This document shows positions 45,201 through 57,650 of a stretch of 64,000 bases of DNA, piece after piece; positions within the stretch are counted from its first letter, which is position 1; each line of letters begins with the position of its first letter. The notes below the pieces were generated by a model. It saw only the letters and a program-made list of their open reading frames with translations, was not told the origin of the DNA and did no database searches. Made by a program: the position numbers and the translations under genes. Source of the stretch: Oreocharis arfaki (lineage: Eukaryota > Chordata > Aves > Passeriformes > Paramythiidae); contig VZRR01011628.1 of assembly GCA_013398015.1 (NCBI GenBank), forward strand, positions 523,744 to 587,743. The letters run 5' to 3'.

Positions 45201-48200
45201 ACTACTCAGAGTTTCAGGGTAAAAATCGAGAAAAATTAGCACCTTGCCTTCTGGGAAGAAGATACTGACCTTTAGGCCTCGAGTTCATCAGAAACCGCCC
45301 ACGTGTCACAACTCAGATAAAATCCGCAGTACTAAAATCCACAGTATCTAGCTGCTCTTTACCATTAATTATCACTGTATTTCTTCATTTCCCAGAAGAT
45401 TTAGTACCAAAGTCATATTTAATAATGTTAGTATTTTCCACTTTGGACCACTACTGGATTCAAAGCAAATAAAGGAAGAAACAGAAACCCTGTAATGGCA
45501 AGTGTATTTTGGTTTAAAAGTCTTTTTGAAGACTCTCAGTCACAATTTGTAGATATAGATTTTTCTTATTCCAGGCGAGTCCTGGGAATCTTTAAAGGGA
45601 TGTTTTAGTAATCAGGGTGAAACAGAGCATACTTGTGTAATCTATTTCTTTCCTTTACACACTTCTCCACACACATGTTACTAATCATTAGTTACACTCT
45701 ATTTCCCATAACTTGAATTCTGTTAACATAAGTATTTCTATTTCTTATTTAATTTTCTTTTTGAGGCATTTGCATCATTACTGTTGTTGTTGTTGAAATT
45801 ATTCTGATTAAAGTCTGCCCAAAATTTAGACAAACTTGTCCTTGACTAGATTTTAAATTTAGATCACAAAACTCTGAATGTTAAACTTTTGAGTGTTGAA
45901 ACAACTTACAAGTCTTGTAAGTGTGGAGTCAAAATGAGGAGACCATGTTCAGATGAGGATACATGGTTGAATGCTATAACTGACTACTTTTTATGGTCTT
46001 GAGGAAAGAGCAATAAACAGTCAGCTCATTCTGCAGCTGGAAAGAATTACCCTGTATAAGGGACATGGAAATGGAAATCTGTTGTATCTTTATTTCTGGA
46101 AAGATGAAAGAGAAAGAAAATGGTGTCTTATTGAGGTTGAGGAACGTCCACCCCTTAAAGATTTCTAAAAACATGTTTGATAAAGATCCCTTAAGTATTA
46201 TCTGGCCATGTGATTTGAGCTTAGAGCTGAAAGAGCAATAGGTAAGCTCTGTATTTTGGTTTCAAAGCTGAATCTCCATGGTTCTATGTAAATGAGACAT
46301 GAAGAGGACACCTTGACTGTTCTGAGTTTACTTAGACTATCTGTGGTTCTGCTTCCTGCCAGTTTATTGAACACTTTGTACAACATATCATGCTCTGGGA
46401 TCCTGCACAGTTTGCAAATTATGTTTATTCTGTTAAGCTCTTGAAAGTGAAAAGATAGAAAAGAAAAAAAATATAAACTCAGCAAACTTTCAACAGAGCC
46501 TGCCTACACACAAAGCAGAAATCATCATGCAGATTTATTAAGAAACATAGAAAACACATCATCTTTTGGAAAACAGTACGTCTTGAATTGTTGAATCACT
46601 CTACATTTTAATGTGCAAATTTGTTCCCTGGCTTTTTGTTAAAAGGATCAGACCATTTGGCATTTTGTCTGAGACATAAATGCATTAGGAAGATGCAGTA
46701 TAATTTATTAAAATGTATAAAGGGAACAAAGAATAGGATTAATTTTCTTCTTTTTTTTTTTTTTTTTTAATTCCAGGGGCACCACTAGGGCATTTAATAT
46801 GGGTTAAACCAGATTCAAAGAGCTTTTCATTAGACATTTAACATAAATGACTAAGAGCTTAATCAGCACATACCATTTAAATGCATTGAATGGAGGAATT
46901 GGACTGTACATAGCATTATAATTTATAGAGTTTTGTTTTTGATTACATAAGGGAAATACATTTTTTATGCCTTAAAAGCATTCTTTTGTGATGTCAAAAA
47001 AAATGTATAGTATTATTGTTCAGAAAATGGTGTTTCAATTTGGTAGTGAAGCCAAAGTCACCCAAGTGGAAAAGATAACTAGCAAATTCCTCAAAGTCCT
47101 GTAGTTTGTGGGTTTTTCTCTTCAACGCGTCCTTTTCTTCTGGGCCTGATAATGAACATTGCCTCTGCTTTCCACACTGTGCTGCTTGTACATTCTTTTT
47201 AATGGCTTTAAAAAATTGACTTGTGAATACTTCTGGAATGCAGTTTAAACAGAATTAGTGAGAGCATCACTATGCTGGGCTTGCAGCATGGAAGCAGAGT
47301 GATCCTGAAAACGTGTTTTGCTTCCTTTTTTCAATCATTTAGTGATAGTATAAAAGTAATTCAGTCCCCACTTAAACAATACCTGGGGTAACTCTGTGTG
47401 TATCATCTGTTCCATCAGAGATGATTATAGGAAATTAAAGTGCTGCAGAGGCAAAAGTGGCTCCCATTTTCAGGAACTTTATCAAAATGTTAAGGAAGGA
47501 TAATATTCTAAAACGCTTACTTCTTAGCTTCTGTTTGCCTTCAGCAATACTGTCTATTACAATCGCTCTTCAAATTGCACTTGCTTTCCTTTCTAACAAA
47601 AAGCATTGTTTTTTTCCCTCTCTTCTCTTATATCTTTGCAGGAGACAATAAAGTATCTCTTCTTATCCAGAAACACTGAGAGTTCTTATCAGCAGAAAGG
47701 TAAGAAAAAGGAAATATCTCAGCAATGGAGATTTTTTTTTTGTACTGTGTTTTTTTTTTTTTTTTTTTTTTAGTAGGTCAGCAAAAGAAAAAAGAAGTTC
47801 CATTTTCTGAGATGTTATCCTTTATTGTTAGAAGGAGAGCTGGAAATCAAGATAAAGCTCTTATTCTCTGAAAACGCAGTCACCCTAAAATGCATACCTT
47901 CATCTCACACTTGCTGTTTCTTCTTTCCCTCTTTTTTTTTCTGTCTTTCTTTCTCTCCTTGTCTCTTCTTCTCCATCTTCTTTTCTCTACCTAATAATTT
48001 AATTTTAATGTAAATTTTCTTACAGTGGATTTTCTCCCTCCTGACTGATCCTACCTACAGTACTGGAAAACTGGGAGTAAAAACCCATTTTGAGAAATGA
48101 AACATTTCTTTATGCACAAACATACACAAACAAATATACATCTATACAGCTATGAATCTGTGTAACTACATATACGGGTCAAATACATACTCCTAAATAT

Positions 48201-49029
48201 GTGTAAATGTGTTGGTGTACATATATATATTAATGTGCATTTATTTTTATGTATATAAGGATATAAAGAAGCTCTTAGAAGCTGGAATTCATCTCTTGTG
48301 GTGGAGGCTAGTTGTGTAATGCTCCCAGGGCCATCCATTTGCCTACATTTAAGGCAGTAATGACTTAAGTGGCATAACTGACATTTGCCTGGTGTGGCTG
48401 CTTTTCAATTTCATCCTCTCTCTCAGAGTCGTGGCTGTCCAGAACAATATTTTGGAGTATTTTATTTTCATCTGATTAAATATATTCCCAAATTGAGATG
48501 GGATTGGGGCAGGGGTACAAAAACCAGTCAGTTTCACTTGGGCACCAAACATGGTAGAATCCGTACAGGTTCTTACATCCTACCAGAGTTTGTTCCATTC
48601 ACTCAAATTCCTCACTAGGGAATCTTTGTCTTCGGCACAGGTTCCACAGTGAACCACTCCCTGATTAGTCCAATCCAAGCATGTCACAATGCTGAGAAGG
48701 ACAGCTGCGCACATTTTCCCCACTCCCATTAAACATTCCTGTTCCTTCTTTGCATCAGGTTTGGGAATATCAAGACATGGTGAGCCAGGCCTAAGTAGTA
48801 GTTTCAAATCAGAGCAAGATTATGCTCCCCTGCTAACCAATGTCTAAAAATAAATTCTCAGTATTTGAACTAATTAAGCACTGGAAAGAAATACTTTTAG
48901 ATGAAGTTTCTTTGAGCCTATTTTACACATTTGTTTGAGCAATTGCTCTTTAGAGTTGCAACATTTCATCCTTTGTTTCTAAGGGATGTTTTCTAACGCT
49001 CAGTGTCGGATGTCTAAGTTAGGGGCAAA
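42246..49029. other. Long unique AT-rich stretch
   Basis: Nearly 6.8 kb with no CR1 or LTR that I recognise. It contains short T runs (44341-44354, 44608-44620, 46751-46768, 47749-47773), an 8-bp inverted repeat at 43744-43764, and pyrimidine-rich sequence at 47925-47995. Scattered open frames of up to 100 codons (44143-44445) have no domain. Conserved non-coding sequence may be present, but no exon can be supported. Confidence 0.4.
43744..43764. repeat. 8-bp perfect inverted repeat
   Basis: Arms 43744-43751 (tgttctgt) and 43757-43764 (acagaaca) surround a 5-nt loop. Its TGTTCT/AGAACA halves recall the two halves of a steroid-receptor element, but the spacing and order are not canonical. Confidence 0.5.
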
Positions 49030-49162
49030 GGAATCAAGGCCAGGCTGGATGTGGCTCTGAGCAAGCTGGTCTCATGCAAGGTGCGCCAGCCCATGCCTGG
49101 GTGTTGGAAATAGGTGATCTTTAAGGTCCCTTTGAACACTAACCATTCTGTGATTCTGTGAA
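49030..49162 (+). mobile_element. CR1 LINE 3' fragment, plus strand
   Basis: 'aaggccaggctggatgtgg' is followed by 'ctctgagcaagctggtct', 'ccagcccatgcctggg', 'ggtgatctttaaggtccc' and the tail 'attctgtgattctgtgaa' ending at 49162. Confidence 0.93.
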
Positions 49163-49481
49163 TGCCACCTGTTGTCTTTCTTTATAGCCAGCACCCAGTG
49201 ACTGAATCATCCTCACGGAATTTATCAGGATAACGATTAAATCTGTTAAAAGAATTCCAGATATCACTTGACTAGGGGAAAAATAAGAAGAGGGAGGTAT
49301 TAGGGAGGGGAGAAATGTGAAAAAAGCACATAGACTTAGTATCAAAATAAAAATGTTCTCTTTCATCAGAAAGATACTCCCATCTTCACCCTTCCTACAG
49401 TAAATAAGAAGAAGTTGACAACAAAAATCAAGTCCTGGAAATCTGATGGCCTTCAGAAGTGTCCAGTTTCTCCAGTCGCAG
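49163..49481. other. Short unique spacer
   Basis: About 320 bp between a CR1 tail and an LTR. No recognised feature. Confidence 0.4.
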
Positions 49482-50131
49482 TGTCTGAGTATCCTGGGTT
49501 GCAGTATATTCTATTACCATCTTTGTGAGCTGTGAAACCAGGTGGGGCAGTGTTTCCTTGCCTCCTCCCTCTGGACTATCTCCTGTTAATGGGCACATCA
49601 GTGCCTCACCACCCCATTGTGAGATGCTCCGCCTGGGAGGGGGCACTGAACATTTCCCACCTGGATATAATCAGAGGTTTCCAAGCACAAAAGTAGCCTT
49701 CTCCGCTGGACTTCCAGAGGACAAGAAGCTACATCACTGGACCTTGAGGCGAAGACCAGACTCTTTTCCACAGGACCACTGTTTCACCAGAGCTGTTGCA
49801 CCCACCCTGCTCACCGGGAGCCACCAGCGCTGCTGCCGGCTGTGACCAGCGCTGCCTCAGGAGGGGAAGCTGCCTGGCAGCCGAGAAGGCTGCACTGGGT
49901 GACTGTGCTGTTATAGCTGTCATAGTCATTGCTGTTTGTTTGTTTTGTTTTTTATATATATACACATATATATAGTATTAGTAAAGAACTGTTATTCCTA
50001 TTTCTCATATCCTTGGCTGAAAGCCCCTTAATTTCAAAATTATAATAATCCAGAGGGAAGGGGGTTTCATTTTCCATTCCAAAGGGGGCTTCTGCCTTCC
50101 TCAGCAGATGCCTGTCTTTCAAACCAAGACA
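49482..50131 (+). mobile_element. Solo LTR with intact termini (~650 bp)
   Basis: Starts with TGTCT at 49482 and ends with AGACA at 50127-50131, a perfect 5-bp terminal inverted repeat of TG...CA type. Internal landmarks that I recognise from bird ERV LTRs are 'gtgaaaccaggtggggcagt', 'ctgcctgggagggggc'-like sequence (49631), 'cttctccgctggacttcc', 'tttcaccagagctgttgc', 'aactgttattcctatttctc' and 'ccccttaatttcaaaattat', with 'gcctgtctttcaaaccaag' at the end. A T/TA-rich stretch with (TA)n lies at 49935-49977. A clear target-site duplication is not visible: the flanking 5-mers cgcag and ctgag agree at only three positions. No internal retroviral genes are adjacent. The open frames 49525-49845 (plus) and 49729-49965 (minus) are within it and incidental. 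Confidence 0.8.
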
Positions 50132-50295
50132 CTGAGAGCTTTATCAACTTATCTGGTTTATCTGAATCACATCTAAATCAAGGGCATTTCACTTGAAAGA
50201 GTTGTCAAAAGTAATATGATTATTTCGGTTGTGAATATTCAGAAAAAAAAATAAAAATATGTGTTAAAGCCATCTGTGTGATTGGCAAATGTGAT

Positions 50296-50795
50296 TATTT
50301 TGGCCTGTGGAAGACTTCCAGCTAGAACAGGTGGATGTTCCTGAAATAGACAGTATCCCATAAGAAGGATCCATTCTGGACTAGGGAACAAGTGTGAGAA
50401 GGAAGCAGCAGCCGTGAGAAACCATAGTGCACGGACAGTAACCATCCCCACTGAGCAGCACAGCTCAAAGGAGCGAGGTAGAGAGGCTCAGAGTGAAGGA
50501 GTAAAGCTGAGCCTGGAAAAAGTGGTGGGAAGTGAAGCATGGCTTTTTTTTTTTTGTTTGTTTGTTTGTTTGTTTGTTTTTGTTATTAGTTTTTCCCTAC
50601 TAAAGTGCAGTTGAAATAGCAGTAGATTAATTTTTACCAAGTGGTCTCTTTTGCTTGTGATGGTAACTGACAAGTGATTTCCCTGTCTTTTTCTTGACCC
50701 ACAAGCTTTTTCACCCCTTTTTGCTGCCCTGTCCCACTGAATGAGGGAGCAGCTGCATGGGCGCTTGGCAGCTGACCAAGATCAGCTCACTGCAA
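50296..50795 (+). mobile_element. ERVL-type solo LTR, 5'-truncated
   Basis: Same family as 31240-31935. Shared landmarks are 'gtaaagctgagcctgg' (50501), 'aagtggtctcttttgcttg' (50639) and 'aactgacaagtgatttccct' (50664). Upstream, a diverged 'tggcctgtggaagacttcc' series represents the repeated '...gtgggaaggaccc...' part of the family. The distal part, 'ctgaatgagggagcagctgc' then 'gcgcttggcagctgacc', continues beyond where the 31-kb copy is shortened. A (TTTG)n expansion sits inside it at 50543-50580. It lies 165 bp downstream of the unrelated LTR at 49482-50131. Confidence 0.75.
50543..50580 (+). repeat. (TTTG)n microsatellite inside the LTR
   Basis: A T run followed by about six TTTG units, in the A/T-rich part of the ERVL-type LTR. 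Confidence 0.9.
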
Positions 50796-53660
50796 TGACA
50801 CCCACAGATCTGTCCAGCACCTACTGAAATGCATCAGACTGCTGAAGAACAGATGACCAGTTCCATATTCTTAGCATTGAGTGCCTCTTGTGTATTTTGA
50901 TGAATTTGCTTAAGGATTCTGAGCTGGTGTTCCCTCCAGGGACATTTGTAGTTGTGAGATACTTCTGAAAATTACACCAGTCCCACAAATTGCCTCGAGA
51001 TTTTGAGTAAAAAAATTAATTACATGAAAATGTGTTGCAAAATTTGACCCTCTTGTATTAATGGATGTTAATCTGGTGAAAAAAATAGCAGATTTTTGAC
51101 GAATAAAAATTATTAAAATATTTTTATTGTGCGCCTAAACCTAAAAACTTATGTTTTCAGCTCACCAAGGAACTGAAAACTGTCAGAACCATCCAGCTTG
51201 TGGTTGGTTATGATGCTACTCATCATTGTTTGCTGTAGTTTTGGGGGATGAATATTCTTTTTCTTTGCTTGGGTTTTTTAGTGGGTACATACCTCATGTG
51301 TGTGCGTGTGCATTTTTATGTTTGCTTGGCTCATAGTGGATTTTTACACTTGTCTTGATAAATTATCAAGGGAACTCTTTAGAAATATCCTCTTTGTTTC
51401 TCTTAAGCACAACATTAGCAAGGGGTTTTGTCATTAACTTCACTTTTATGCATTAAAAGAGGGAGGGGAAGACACTACATTTTGTGATTTCAAAATGATT
51501 TTCCCCTTTTCTGCATACTTTTTTCTTGCTCATCACTTAGTTTGGGTTTTTTTTTTTTTTTTTCAGTCCCATGTTGCTATTTTGTCAGTGATGACAGGAT
51601 GGAAATCCATACATATTGGTATTCCAATAGAGATTTGCCTAGCCAAACAGAAGCAAAAAATTATGTGAATACAAATGTATTAACTGCAAAGATAAATCAC
51701 AACCCGCAGGCAACTTCAATAAGCTGAGGAAAGAGAGGAAAAGATGTGGGGTGGGGAGTGAAGCTTGAAACCAGCTGGAGTTGGAGGATGGAACATCACA
51801 CAAAGAAATCAGGAAACATTTGTAAGCATAACTTTTTAGTATCACACAAGCAGAAAATGCAGAGTGATTGAAAAGCGACCAGGCCCACAACCCCACTGCA
51901 TCGAAAAAGTTTTATCATCTTTGGAAATCATCTGTGCTCATTGTCAGGCTTTACAGCTCTACCTTGGTTTGGGGGTCTTTTTCTTTCTTCTTCTCCTTCT
52001 TCTCCTTCTTCTAAAAAAAAAAAAAAAAAGTTTAAAAAATATGAACTTAGGAAAAGCCAATTTCATGTGCTGTTAATTTAATTCCCAACATAAAACCTTA
52101 CTTCTTCTGATGGAAAATGAAATTACCCTTTCTACATCCGTTTTATCTGTCAATTAAATTCTTTTTTTTTTCCCCTTTCCTCCCCTCAAAGAAAAAAGAA
52201 CATGCACATTATTGGTTATATTTTCTGTGCTTGCAACAAAATGAAAATGGGAAGAGGTGGCATTAACTACAGTAAGTACACAAAACCTGCTTGATTATCA
52301 TGTAAAGATGCTGGAATGACAACCCCAGAGACTTTGAATCTCCTTTGTGAGGCTGTAGATGTCTAGGCTAATTTTCATTTTCCATTTGTCCTGGTATTGC
52401 ATGGCAAAGCAGTTTTAATAATGGGACTCTTCACAGCGTTAACTATTAACCTTTCTATTTCGTGGTATCTTAAAGAAATGGCTTTTGGAGGCAGCTTTCC
52501 CTGACTGAATCTCTATGTGAATAAAGATTGGAAAATGAAATTCATCTTTTGGGCAGAAAGAGGGGACATTCACTGTGATCCATTTTGTATGATTAATTTC
52601 AGGATGCTATTTGTCCCTTCTTTCTGTTGTCATTATTTGACAGTTATGAAAAAATCACCTTCTTTGGTCTGGCTTGGTTATTACTTGTATTACCTTAAAG
52701 CTGACTGGAAAATAGTATTTGGGGAAAAAAAAAAACAAACAAAAAACCCAAAAAACTAAAAAACACCCCAGCATTTCAAAATTGAAAAGAAAAAATATTG
52801 AGGCAGATTTTTTTTCTTTGTGTTTTAAATGAAGGAAAAAAAAAAACCCACCTTCTGCAACAAAACAAAACAAAATTGATCCTTTTAATTTTTTAAGAGC
52901 ATCCCTAAAAAGAGAGAATAGCAGATGCCACTTGTTAGGTAAATCCTAAAAATTGTGCAGTTCAACAATAATAATTTGTCTTGCATATGAAGTTCTGAAA
53001 TGTTCTAATCCTTATCCGGAGCAAAGATACCACTGATAAATTGAAAATAAGGCACTTTTACCTGGCAGATTTTTTGCAGGTGTGCTGGGGACAGGCAAGT
53101 ACCAGTGTTGAGGTGTTGAGGGGCATCACTTGGTGATTATTTTCTTTTGGCATTGCCACAACCCAACTAAGATCCCCTTCTGCTTACCCTCACAGGAGGG
53201 GTGACAGGGGCTGCACTGAATTCCATGGGTGGATTTAACTCTTATCTGAAGTGGTGAGGTTCAGCTAGATTTCTTTTTTCTGTAACATTTTTAGAGGAGA
53301 ATAGCTTGGAGGCTGTGAGCCAGAGGGATGAGCAAATACGTGTCTTAAAACCTCTGCAACCAGATTTGCCAGAGGACATCTGCTGTCTTTTCTCTTAGAA
53401 CAGTTTTCAAGGAGGATATTCTCCTCTCCTGCTCTTTTTCTTCATTGACCTTGAGAAGAAGGACAAGTGAAAGTCAAACACTTTCTGCTTACATCCTAAA
53501 GAGTTTGGGAAAGCTCAGTGTGAAGTTTCTTGCATCTCTCGAGGGTGCAGTGAGAGGTATTTCGTGGGTGGACTTCCTCCTACTTGGAGAGTTTTTGCAT
53601 AGCTGAACGTATCCGAGAGTCTAAATAAATAATACTGGTTTGGGTTTTTTTTGGTTTTTG

Positions 53661-53662
<2 letters not shown>
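50796..53662. other. Unique AT-rich sequence with low-complexity tracts
   Basis: No gene or mobile element recognised. It includes a T run at 51548-51563, a (CTT/TCC)n tract fused to poly(A) at 51978-52029, and an A/C-rich stretch at 52722-52872. Confidence 0.45.
51978..52029 (+). repeat. Triplet pyrimidine tract joined to poly(A)
   Basis: CTT/CTCCTT repeats of about 35 bp run directly into about 18 A. This is a simple-sequence junction from pure pyrimidine to pure purine. Confidence 0.85.

Positions 53663-53719
<57 letters not shown>
53663..53719 (+). repeat. 57-nt poly(T) homopolymer
   Basis: An uninterrupted T run of 57 nt, preceded by interrupted T/G sequence from 53638. It is either the A-tail of a minus-strand retroposon or an expanded tract. 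It creates a poly-lysine stretch in the minus-strand open frame 53621-53920, which is not a gene. The exact length is doubtful in any assembly. Confidence 0.9.
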
Positions 53720-53720
<1 letters not shown>

Positions 53721-56700
53721 TCCAGCAATATATTCATAGTCACCCAGAACTGTTTCAGTTCTGTCACAGCAGAGGCATCTGAGGCATGAATCTCCTCACA
53801 CTGACATATGCAAAAACCAAATACAATTTGGTTAAAGTCAAAACTAGTATTATACCAGAGGAGAGTGATTGAGTAGAAAATCAGGCCTATAGCCTGAAAA
53901 GTGCCTGTATATATGTACATAGAACATCACCTTTTTTTTTGTTTTGTTTTGTTTTTTTAGGTTTTTTTGGGTTTTGTTCTTTTTTTTGTTTGTTTGTTTT
54001 TTTTGTTTTAACTAGAGTACATACCCCTGGAAGGCATTCAAATCATGCGCTTGCAGTTATTTGTTACTCCTGAAATGATTAGAGTAAATCACATTGTTTG
54101 ATATGAAAAATATGTTGTACACACACTTCTATTTTTCTCAGTGCTCTGCCCTCCATGCTGCATTTTGTAGCATAATCAAAATGCAAAATACATTTTGAAA
54201 AATTAAATGAGAGACACATGTGTGAATCATGAGGTTTATTTGCATGTTTGGCCCTTCAATTCATTAGGGATTTTAGTTTTTCCAGGAGAGAAACTGTCAC
54301 ATTTACATATTATTAGACAAGCATGCAAATATTAGTCAGAAACTATAGTTTATTCAATGCATTACAAGCTCCTGGGCTGCAAAACAGTAATTTCAGTTCT
54401 TGAGTAATATATGTTTTTGGAAATCTGGCATAATAACGCTGTATCATAGTATTGCCCACTAGGACCACTTATGATTTTGTCAGGTTTTCCATTATCAAGC
54501 CTTATATTCTGGGCCACGCACATTGTATGCCAGCCGTATAAATTTGTTATCTGGCATGCATGGTCCCAGTCCCAGAGCAAATTTCTTTTGCAAATTTCAC
54601 AAAGAAAAATCATGGCAGCTTATTCAGAAGCTCCAGCTGAACCAGAGGGGACAGAGCACCAAGAGCAAGAAAACCAACTAGCACAAGTCCTTTATGACCA
54701 CTTCTGTGTTTCTGTGATCTAATGTGTTGCAGAGGTTTGCAGATAGAAATATGCATGCTGAAGAACATACACAACGTAAATACACTGTTGGTAGCACACT
54801 TCAAGTGGAAAAGAAGCATCTGTCACCTATCTGGGAAGTGGGATGTGGTGTTTTATACAGCTTTGCTTTGCATAAATTCATAAAGTGCTGTTACAGGATG
54901 GAGATTACTTAAATGTATGCCGAAGTAAATAGTTTACAGCACCTGACTTCTCTTCTCCCTCTCCCCCATCTGATGTGGAGTTCATTATAAGTGCTAAAAA
55001 ATTCCCGTGGGTAAATTCAGGTCTGGTTAGAGACAAGGTTACCACTGAGGTCAAGAATCCACTGTAGCAAAAACAGCTCACCAGGGTAATATATGTGCCA
55101 AAGGTTTCTTTATCCAGTGTCAGAGAAACAGTGTGATTAGTGTCACACAAGGTGCTACCTCCAGCTTCTAACCTTGATGCCCCAGGACACATTCACACTT
55201 ACATTTATTTGCCATGGTCCATAGCCTGGGTGAGGCTTAAACTCATGCTCCTGGCTTTTTCAGCAAGTGAAGAAAGTTAAAATGTTTATAATGAAAAACT
55301 GAACTCAGAGACGATGAAGATAGATATCCTTATAGAAATTCATTGGGCGAGCATATTGATTGAACCATAGGGACTGAATTAACCAATACACTCTTTCAAT
55401 TAATACTATCAGGTAGGAAAAGCTGACCAATGTATAAATTTTTCTTTTCTTTGCACTAAAATATTAAGAACAACAATATCTCCTGCAAGTCATCATAGGA
55501 GCTTTGCAACTGCTCTAGTTTCATTTTCACTAGACCATTTGGGGAACCGGGACAAGATGATTGCTCCCATCCACAAAATTTATGTAATACATTGATATAA
55601 GAGCAACTCTGTAGATTTTGAGCTCTAGCTGTGCAATCAGGATGGCTGCACAGAACATCTTGACATGGCTAGAGGGGACAAAATTGATAGTTATTGGACT
55701 TCTGATATGTATTTTAAAAGAGGGGGTCTTTTATCCTAGAGGCATAAATACTAAAGTGTTCATGCTTTTTGTACGATTTCTGTCAGATTTCTTAGTGTGC
55801 AGAGGAGGTATGCATGTAGAAATCTGCTGTTGTCTAAACCCACATAGGTACCAGAGACTGTAAACTCTTTGAAGGGGCTACTGCAAGCTGTCATGTTCAC
55901 AACCCATGGATTTAGGATTTCTCTGTGCAGAGTTGCAGAGTACTCCAATGATCCAATACGCTGTACCAATGATGCGTGGGCTGTGGGTGGATTGCAGCTA
56001 TTTGAACTGTGCCTTACAATCTGTGGTTTTTTGAGGATTTGCTAAAGGCACTGAAGGTCTGTGCACTTTGACGCGACTCCAAACAGCACCTAGGAATTAT
56101 GGCTCGGCAAAATTTCATTACAGAAAGGTAATGATCACACTTCTTTGTTCTGCTATAGTCCAAACACCACTTACCCCCGATGTGCTTGCATGGCAGACGA
56201 TGCCAGCATAAAGTAATGGCTCAAGAACTTTCCTAAGGCCTTGGGAGGGTTTTACAGATCACACTGATTTCTGTGTTGCAGTGCCTAGACAGATGTGGAA
56301 GCCTCATTTGGCTGGTGAATGTCAGTGCTGATAGATTCTGTACTTTTTGTCAGGGATCATGAAAGGTACCTGAAAGAAAGAGTCTTGATCTAATGATTTC
56401 TATTCTCCTTTATTTTATGTAATTAGTGTAGCAGTACATTATCAAACAGTTGTCTGAAATTCACTGATTAACTGAATTTACATAAATTACAATAACACAA
56501 ATTTGAGAGAGACAATATAATCCATTAAATACCACTGCAATACAGCATTTTTGTTGCAGCCCCAATTCTGCCCTTCACTTGAAGGATGGTCATAGGCTGT
56601 CCATCCTTTCGCCTTCTACATCTGTCTTGTCTTTTTGTAATTTTATATTGTTTGTGAAGAGCTCTTCAAAGCTTGGTTTATCACTACTGTTGTGTGGACA

Positions 56701-57423
56701 GAGTCTACCAGAAAAGCCAGCTTGGATGAGACATTTGAATACTGTTGCAATAAAAATAAATGTAAGACAGGATATTTCATATACTTACAAGAAGATAATT
56801 GTCTTTTTGGACAAGTAAAAAATATTGCCCATGATCCCAAATCCCAACTTTTTTCAAGATAACTCACTGGCAGAATGTTGCCACCAAATATATTCTTCCT
56901 CCCTTACTCTTCTGTGTTGGATTTATTCTAGTCACATGTATGGGTTGAAAAATATACAAAAAAATCTGTGCTTTCATTAAGATTAGAAAGCTGTATCCCT
57001 TAAATCATTCATTTATGCAATTTTTAACTGTTTTTAACTAGCACAAAATAGCTCATTGGAATTATGCAAGTATAGATCATTTTAATTTGAATCATTGTGG
57101 AATCATAAAGGACTCTGTTCTTTAATTTTGTGCCTTCAAGACAGACACTTTGATTAAAAAATAATAAAGCATGAGAGCTGGAGGGTCCTTGCAGGTTCTT
57201 CCCACTATCATGGATCCCTGATCTTTGGTACTAATTCTTCTCATTAATATTAATAAAGGGCTGATAGGCCATCTCAAAGCATGGTACAAACCCCATGCAA
57301 TTAATTGCTTGTAGTGTTTTTACGCTTATTTTGCACAATGAGAAGCGATGCCTCAGGAGTCTAAATATCAGTTAATCGATAATATGAAATTCACTGGAAA
57401 TGAGCCCTTCAACTCCCTTTTTT
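53720..57423. other. Unique AT-rich sequence
   Basis: No gene. A T/G-rich run of TTTTG type lies at 53930-54008. 54030-54360 looks like a repeat-free, octamer-rich non-coding block (see findings). Short open frames only (up to 95 codons). Confidence 0.4.
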
Positions 57424-57650
57424 TTCACAGAATCATTCAGATTGGATGGAGAAGACCTTTAAGATCATCAAGTCCAACTGTAAACCTGATACTACTAAAT
57501 CCAACACTAAGCCATATGCCCAAGAGCTACATTTACAGATTTTTTAGATACCTCTAGAGACAGTGACACTACTGTTCCCTGGGCAGATGCCCCCTGGCTG
57601 CTGCCTCCTTAGTTCCTTGAAGAGAGCAAGAAGTTGTTCCTTAAGCCTCC
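57424..57650 (-). mobile_element. CR1 LINE 3' fragment, minus strand
   Basis: 'tcacagaatcattcagattg' is followed by 'gatggagaagacctttaaga', 'tcatcaagtccaactgtaaa' and 'cctgatactactaaatcca', then 'tgccctgg'-type sequence and the 'agttccttgaagagagc' region near 57612. It is clear at the left end and decays to the right. Confidence 0.9.

Noticed and set aside
53621..53920. Minus-strand frame with a poly-lysine run
   Set aside because: The run is the 57-nt poly(T) tract read on the other strand.
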